Positions 60,640 through 64,000 of a stretch of DNA of 64,000 bases are shown here, in pieces; position 1 is the stretch's first letter; every line of letters starts with the position of its first letter. The position numbers and the translations under genes were made by a program. Under the pieces are notes generated by a model. It was given only the letters and a program-made list of their open reading frames with translations. It was not told where the DNA came from and made no database searches. Source of the stretch: Polaribacter sp. NJDZ03 (GTDB lineage: Bacteria; Bacteroidota; Bacteroidia; Flavobacteriales; Flavobacteriaceae); the NCBI RefSeq assembly GCF_019263805.1, contig NZ_CP079195.1:3955001-4019000 (forward strand), read 5' to 3'.

Positions 60640-61566
60640 TTAATTTCTTCTTTTTCTGCTCTTTTCATCCTTTTTAATTTCTTTCTGCTTTTTAGTTTTT
60701 CTTTTAACTACAGTTGGTTTTCTACTAGAACTATTATCATTTCTTGTAATAGAAGTTGTCTTTCCTCTAGTTACTGTTGTTGGTCTTCTAGAGGAGGTAT
60801 TATTACTTCTTCTGTTAATGGTACTACTTTTTTTTGTATTTAAGGTAGCAGGTCTTCTTGTTGTTACATTATTTCTTCTGTCTACTACAGTTCTTCTATT
60901 ACTATCTATTGTAGCCGATTTTCTATAAGTAGTATTATTTCTTCTGGTAGCTGGCGCTTGTTTTCTTCTTCTTAAAATTTTACTTTTTTTACCAATTTTA
61001 GCATTTGGGTTTGCTCTATAGTAATAATAATTATGGTCTTCTCTAATTTTAGAGTAATGTCTAGAAAAATCTCTGTGTGAAAAATAAGAATTATTATAAT
61101 CAAATATATTTCCAATATTTAAGTTGACTCTTATACCGTTATGGTGATAATAATTATCTTTTACATTTCCGTAAAATTCAGGGTTTCCCCAATAATCATA
61201 TCTAATTTTTAAATTTCCTACATCGGTTAATTGTCCTCTATAGTACTTCATAAAAACGTTTCCAATTCTGGTTACATTTCCATAATGATCATAGTTTATA
61301 AAAGAGTTTCCTATTCTTTGAATTCTACCTCTATAATCTCTAGTTATGTATACACCTTTTCTATTTCTATTAGAAGTATAATGCGTATTAAAATCAAATT
61401 CACCGTTGGTAAAAATAAAGAATTCAACATCGCGTTCTATAAAATTTACTGTATTTTCGTATGAGTAATTAAACCTAATTTTATTAGGTATTTCTTTATT
61501 GTTTTCTGCTTTAGTAGTTGCTACAAGAAAGAACATTCCTATGAATATAAGTATACCTTTTTTCAT
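60640..61566 (-). CDS. Secreted protein with YD-like repeats and a basic tandem-repeat tail
   Basis: 308 residues with a signal peptide (MKKGILIFIGMFFLVATTKA). Residues ~70-140 hold four short repeats of the type Y-x-x-x-G-x-[VI]-x-x-[IV]-G-N-x-[FK]-x-x-Y (RGRIQRIGNSFINYDHYGNV; TRIGNVFMKYYRGQLTDVGN). The last ~100 residues are extremely Arg/Lys/Thr/Asn-rich and consist of about three and a half ~22-residue units (TTYRKSATIDSNRRTVVDRR; VTTRRPATLNTKKSSTINRR; TSSRRPTTVTRGKTTSITRN). No enzyme motif is seen. The tail could bind nucleic acid, polysaccharide or the cell wall outside the cell, which is conjecture. Confidence 0.75.
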   Translation of the reverse strand: MKKGILIFIGMFFLVATTKAENNKEIPNKIRFNYSYENTVNFIERDVEFFIFTNGEFDFNTHYTSNRNRKGVYITRDYRGRIQRIGNSFINYDHYGNVTRIGNVFMKYYRGQLTDVGNLKIRYDYWGNPEFYGNVKDNYYHHNGIRVNLNIGNIFDYNNSYFSHRDFSRHYSKIREDHNYYYYRANPNAKIGKKSKILRRRKQAPATRRNNTTYRKSATIDSNRRTVVDRRNNVTTRRPATLNTKKSSTINRRSNNTSSRRPTTVTRGKTTSITRNDNSSSRKPTVVKRKTKKQKEIKKDEKSRKRRN

Positions 61567-61585
61567 AATATATGGTTTTAGGGTT

Positions 61586-61723
61586 TTGCTTACTCTAATA
61601 TACTTTTCAGCTTCCGTATTTGATTATTATAATTTCAAAGAACGTGCCAAAAAAGGAAATAGGCATTTACTGGTCTTAGATATACTTTTTTACTTACTAT
61701 TTAATTTATTGATTATGAATTAA
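61586..61723 (+). CDS. Possible small membrane protein (uncertain)
   Basis: A 45-residue frame starting at TTG (MLTLIYFSASVFDYYNFKER then AKKGNRHLLVLDILFYLLFN) has two hydrophobic segments around a basic loop, a coherent membrane-hairpin pattern. No ATG is in frame after the upstream antisense gene, so expression is doubtful; it may be a remnant. Confidence 0.3.
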   Translation: MLTLIYFSASVFDYYNFKERAKKGNRHLLVLDILFYLLFNLLIMN

Positions 61724-61813
61724 TTAGCTTAATGTTTGTGTTTTATTAGAAAATATAGATAAGAACTCGTAAATTCATGAAAAAATTAACGACAAAAAGG
61801 AAAATTATTTTTT

Positions 61814-62311
61814 ATGATTGAAGCTATTGAGAAAAACTTACAGAGAGGTATCTCTTTATTAAATACAATTTCTAATGAACAATATTCAGACAACTCGGTA
61901 GCTCCTTATTACTCTAGCATAGGTTGCCATATGCGTCATATTTTAGACGTATTTTCTTGTATTTTAGACGGATTAGAGACAAAGTCTATTTACCTAAATA
62001 AAAGAAACAGAAACGAATTATTAGAATTACATACTCAATTAGGTATTGAATATTTTAATGAAACAATTTATAAATTAAAAGAAATTAATACGCTAGATTT
62101 AGAAAATACAGTATTGGTTACGGATGATTTAGGTTTGGGAGTAAAGTCGGTAAATTATACCCTAGCAGCTATATTAATGCAAGCACACAGTCATGCAATT
62201 CATCATTTTGCTAGTATTGGTTATATTATTTATCAATTAGGAATAGAATTACCAGACGCAGATTTTGGTTTTAATCCAACAACACCAAAAGTAACTATAG
62301 AAAGAAGTTAA
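61814..62311 (+). CDS. DinB family protein
   Basis: 165 residues of the DinB/YfiT four-helix bundle. Metal-ligand histidines are seen in SIGCHMRHILDVFSC (near residue 40) and in AHSHAIHHFASIGYII (near residue 140), the conserved three-His pattern. It is probably a metal-dependent thiol S-transferase-like or unknown enzyme. Its stop codon overlaps the convergent DUF6695 gene by 4 nt. Confidence 0.85.
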   Translation: MIEAIEKNLQRGISLLNTISNEQYSDNSVAPYYSSIGCHMRHILDVFSCILDGLETKSIYLNKRNRNELLELHTQLGIEYFNETIYKLKEINTLDLENTVLVTDDLGLGVKSVNYTLAAILMQAHSHAIHHFASIGYIIYQLGIELPDADFGFNPTTPKVTIERS

Positions 62312-63321
62312 AACCTATTTAAGGCGTTAATTTGTAAAATATACAACTTATTGTTTTGCATAATAACAGCTTCTTTACAATTGGTAGGATACATAAATTG
62401 ATGCTCTTCTAAATAATTAAAACATTTTTTATCAATGCTAAAATTAGCATAAAAATCTTTTGTTCCTTCAGAATCAAATCTAGATATGCTATAGGTTTCA
62501 GCATCAATTTGTGCTTCAATCTTAAACCAGGCACCACTTCCAATTCCGCCCAACCAAGTACCTTTTTTTAATTCAAAAACCTTTTTATTTGGATGCTCTG
62601 TGCCAATTAAGTTAGGTTCAATATCAAATTTATTAAAAAAAGAAGTATTGTATTCTTTAAGAATAGATCTATTCTTATAATCTTCAATTTTTTGATTGTA
62701 AATACTATGAATAAGGTTATCCGTATTTCCCTTAATTACATTTCCAATAGGGCTTGGTGTTAGTAAATTAGATCTTTTTAACAGCTTTCTAATTTTTTTA
62801 TTTGAAGAAGAGGCAATAATTGTATCTGTTACAAAACGAGCACAATTGGTACCATTTTTTATAAAAGCTCCGTATGGAATTTCTTTTTCATTTATTAATT
62901 GAAAAATATAATTATTCGCTTTTTCAAAATCAATCTCAGTATGCATACTTGCAACCAATCTTCCGTCTCCATGTGTCTTTTCAGGGTGCTTTTCAATCCA
63001 AAGTAAAATTTCTTTTAAGTTGGTTAATTTTGCATTTTCAAATTCAGCATTTATAGAAACCAAAAGCTCGGGATCTGTTTCTTTAGATCTAACACGGCCA
63101 TTAGTGTAACTTGTAATATACCTGCCAAAATCGAAATAATTAATTTCAGTTTCGTCTTTTTTTATCAACAATAATGCCGCATGACCAGCTTGCACAGCGT
63201 GCTTACTACCAATACCAATTAGGGGCCATATTTTACTAGAAGGCTCCCAATAAGCAGGCCTTACAACAGTGTCTGGGTAAGAGAGAATTACTATAATTCC
63301 GTTAGTCTTGTCTGTACTCAT
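62308..63321 (-). CDS. DUF6695-like protein
   Basis: 337 residues, soluble. The N-terminal ~200 residues show a possible permuted papain/NlpC-like layout: SKHAVQAGHAALLLIKKDET (His), then GTNCARFVTDTII with a cysteine after a turn. A second part follows with GIGSGAWFKIEAQIDAETYS and ends near a cysteine. It matches the DUF6695-type protein I recall next to murQ in Flavobacteriia. Activity is unproven. Confidence 0.7.
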   Translation of the reverse strand: MSTDKTNGIIVILSYPDTVVRPAYWEPSSKIWPLIGIGSKHAVQAGHAALLLIKKDETEINYFDFGRYITSYTNGRVRSKETDPELLVSINAEFENAKLTNLKEILLWIEKHPEKTHGDGRLVASMHTEIDFEKANNYIFQLINEKEIPYGAFIKNGTNCARFVTDTIIASSSNKKIRKLLKRSNLLTPSPIGNVIKGNTDNLIHSIYNQKIEDYKNRSILKEYNTSFFNKFDIEPNLIGTEHPNKKVFELKKGTWLGGIGSGAWFKIEAQIDAETYSISRFDSEGTKDFYANFSIDKKCFNYLEEHQFMYPTNCKEAVIMQNNKLYILQINALNRF

Positions 63322-63563
63322 TAATTATTAAAAATAGCTTTTAGTAGAATGTTAAAAGTTTTAAAAGCAAAGTACAAGGTAAATATAATTATAATTACAG
63401 CAGCAAATAGAATAAGGTAAGAGAGGTATGCTTGAGGTGTATTGTTAAACTTTTTTAAAGCTTTAAAACCCATTGTAAGTGATACAGGTGAAGCTATAAA
63501 AAGAATAAGTAAAATACTTAAATTTCTTAAACCCTTACCCAATAAGTTATAATTAGTACTCAT
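63321..63563 (-). CDS. DUF6095-like small membrane protein
   Basis: 80 residues from the ATG at 63563 (MSTNYNLLGKGLRNLSILLI). Two transmembrane helices (LSILLILFIASPVSLTMGF; LSYLILFAAVIIIIFTLYF) are joined by a basic loop (KALKKFNNTPQ). It overlaps the 3' end of murQ by 11 nt and its stop codon shares one base with the next gene, showing tight coupling. A longer frame would begin inside murQ and is not preferred. Confidence 0.75.
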   Translation of the reverse strand: MSTNYNLLGKGLRNLSILLILFIASPVSLTMGFKALKKFNNTPQAYLSYLILFAAVIIIIFTLYFAFKTFNILLKAIFNN

Positions 63564-64000
63564 TTTTATAGTTTTTAAGGACGTTTCTAACATTACCATA
63601 TTTAGTAAGTAACGCACTTGCCTCGGTTTGGTCTATATTTAGTTCTAAAACTAACATTTTTTCACCTCTTTCTACCAATTTTTTGTTAGAAAGTTGCATG
63701 TCTACCATTTTATTGCCCTTAATTTTACCTAATAAAATCATGGTTGCTGTAGAAAGCATATTTAGCACTAATTTCTGAGCAGTTCCTGCTTTCATCCTAG
63801 AGCTTCCGGTTACAAATTCGGGTCCCACAACCACTTCTATAGGAAATTGAGCAACGTTGCCTAAAGGACTATTTTTATTACAAGCAATACACCCCGTAAC
63901 AATATTGTTTTTATTACATGCTTCCAAAGCAGAAATCACATAAGGTGTGGTGCCAGAAGCAGCAATACCAACAACCACATCTTTACTAGAAATATGGTGC
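63553..64000 (-). CDS. murQ: N-acetylmuramic acid 6-phosphate etherase, C-terminal part
   Basis: The frame is open to the window edge, so this is the C-terminal ~148 residues. It contains the SIS-domain sugar-phosphate block (VVVGIAASGTTPYVISALEA), the family signature FVTGSSRMKAGTAQKLVLNM, and the helical end. MurQ cleaves the lactyl ether of MurNAc-6-phosphate in peptidoglycan recycling. It is followed by overlapping small genes, an arrangement kept in related genomes. Confidence 0.92.
   Translation of the reverse strand, partial: HHISSKDVVVGIAASGTTPYVISALEACNKNNIVTGCIACNKNSPLGNVAQFPIEVVVGPEFVTGSSRMKAGTAQKLVLNMLSTATMILLGKIKGNKMVDMQLSNKKLVERGEKMLVLELNIDQTEASALLTKYGNVRNVLKNYKNEY

Noticed and set aside
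61499..61723. 74-aa plus-strand ORF overlapping the start of the secreted repeat protein
   Set aside because: Its first third is antisense to that gene's signal peptide and it lacks an ATG; only the 3' part could be a small membrane peptide, recorded with low confidence.

Overview
This 64 kb window is AT-rich chromosomal DNA (roughly 30% GC) from a member of the Bacteroidota, most probably a marine Flavobacteriaceae in the Polaribacter/Tenacibaculum neighbourhood. The placement rests on Bacteroidota-type promoters (TAnnTTTG at -7), near absence of Shine-Dalgarno sequences, family content (BatA-like protein, DUF5916 outer-membrane protein, CAL67264-type membrane peptide next to ettA, TPR-containing histidine kinases) and many intergenic palindromic repeats of the kinds seen in flavobacterial genomes. 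No rRNA, phage, transposase or CRISPR array is visible; one tRNA gene (Gly, TCC) is present.

Layout. 0-12.3 kb: housekeeping and envelope genes (end of a polyphosphate kinase 2, tRNA-Gly, GNAT, esterase, a dihydroorotase-like protein lacking its metal ligands coupled to a BatA-type protein, CPBP protease, LolD-like ATPase, DUF5916 protein, sucC). 12.4-25.3 kb: a metal and metalloid resistance region. One minus-strand operon encodes a small Cys/His-rich protein, a CzcA pump fused to a TolC-like channel, its adaptor, a Fur/Zur-type regulator and a zinc/cadmium P-type ATPase; an arsenic cluster (arsR, DUF6428, arsenate reductase-like, ACR3) follows a K+/H+ antiporter. Matching palindromic operators can be read in both systems. 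25.6-34.6 kb: accessory stretch with HxlR regulator and divergent YhdH-type reductase, exporter, msrA, an HNH nuclease and an unknown protein separated by a long attC-like inverted repeat, an hxlR fossil, lrgAB, a RelE-type toxin pair and uvrB.

35.0-45.5 kb: a co-directional set of mostly unknown genes is the best candidate for an undescribed system: a long coiled-coil protein, a 342-aa protein, a 653-aa AAA+ ATPase, a Nudix hydrolase, a 411-aa protein and two membrane proteins. A MazF/RHH toxin-antitoxin pair is embedded in it, and almost every gap carries a different palindromic repeat, including four tandem 167-bp units.

46-52.4 kb: lipoate ligase and a redox-flavoured set (DoxX, OsmC, FMN reductase, a glutaredoxin-like protein without cysteines, MarR, pirin, FadH). 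Eighteen perfect copies of a 7-nt repeat end 5 nt before the MarR start codon, with other 7-nt-period arrays just upstream. 52.5-64 kb: LpxD, EttA, a small lipoprotein followed by a histidine kinase/response regulator pair, a secreted basic repeat protein, DinB, and the 3' part of murQ running off the window.
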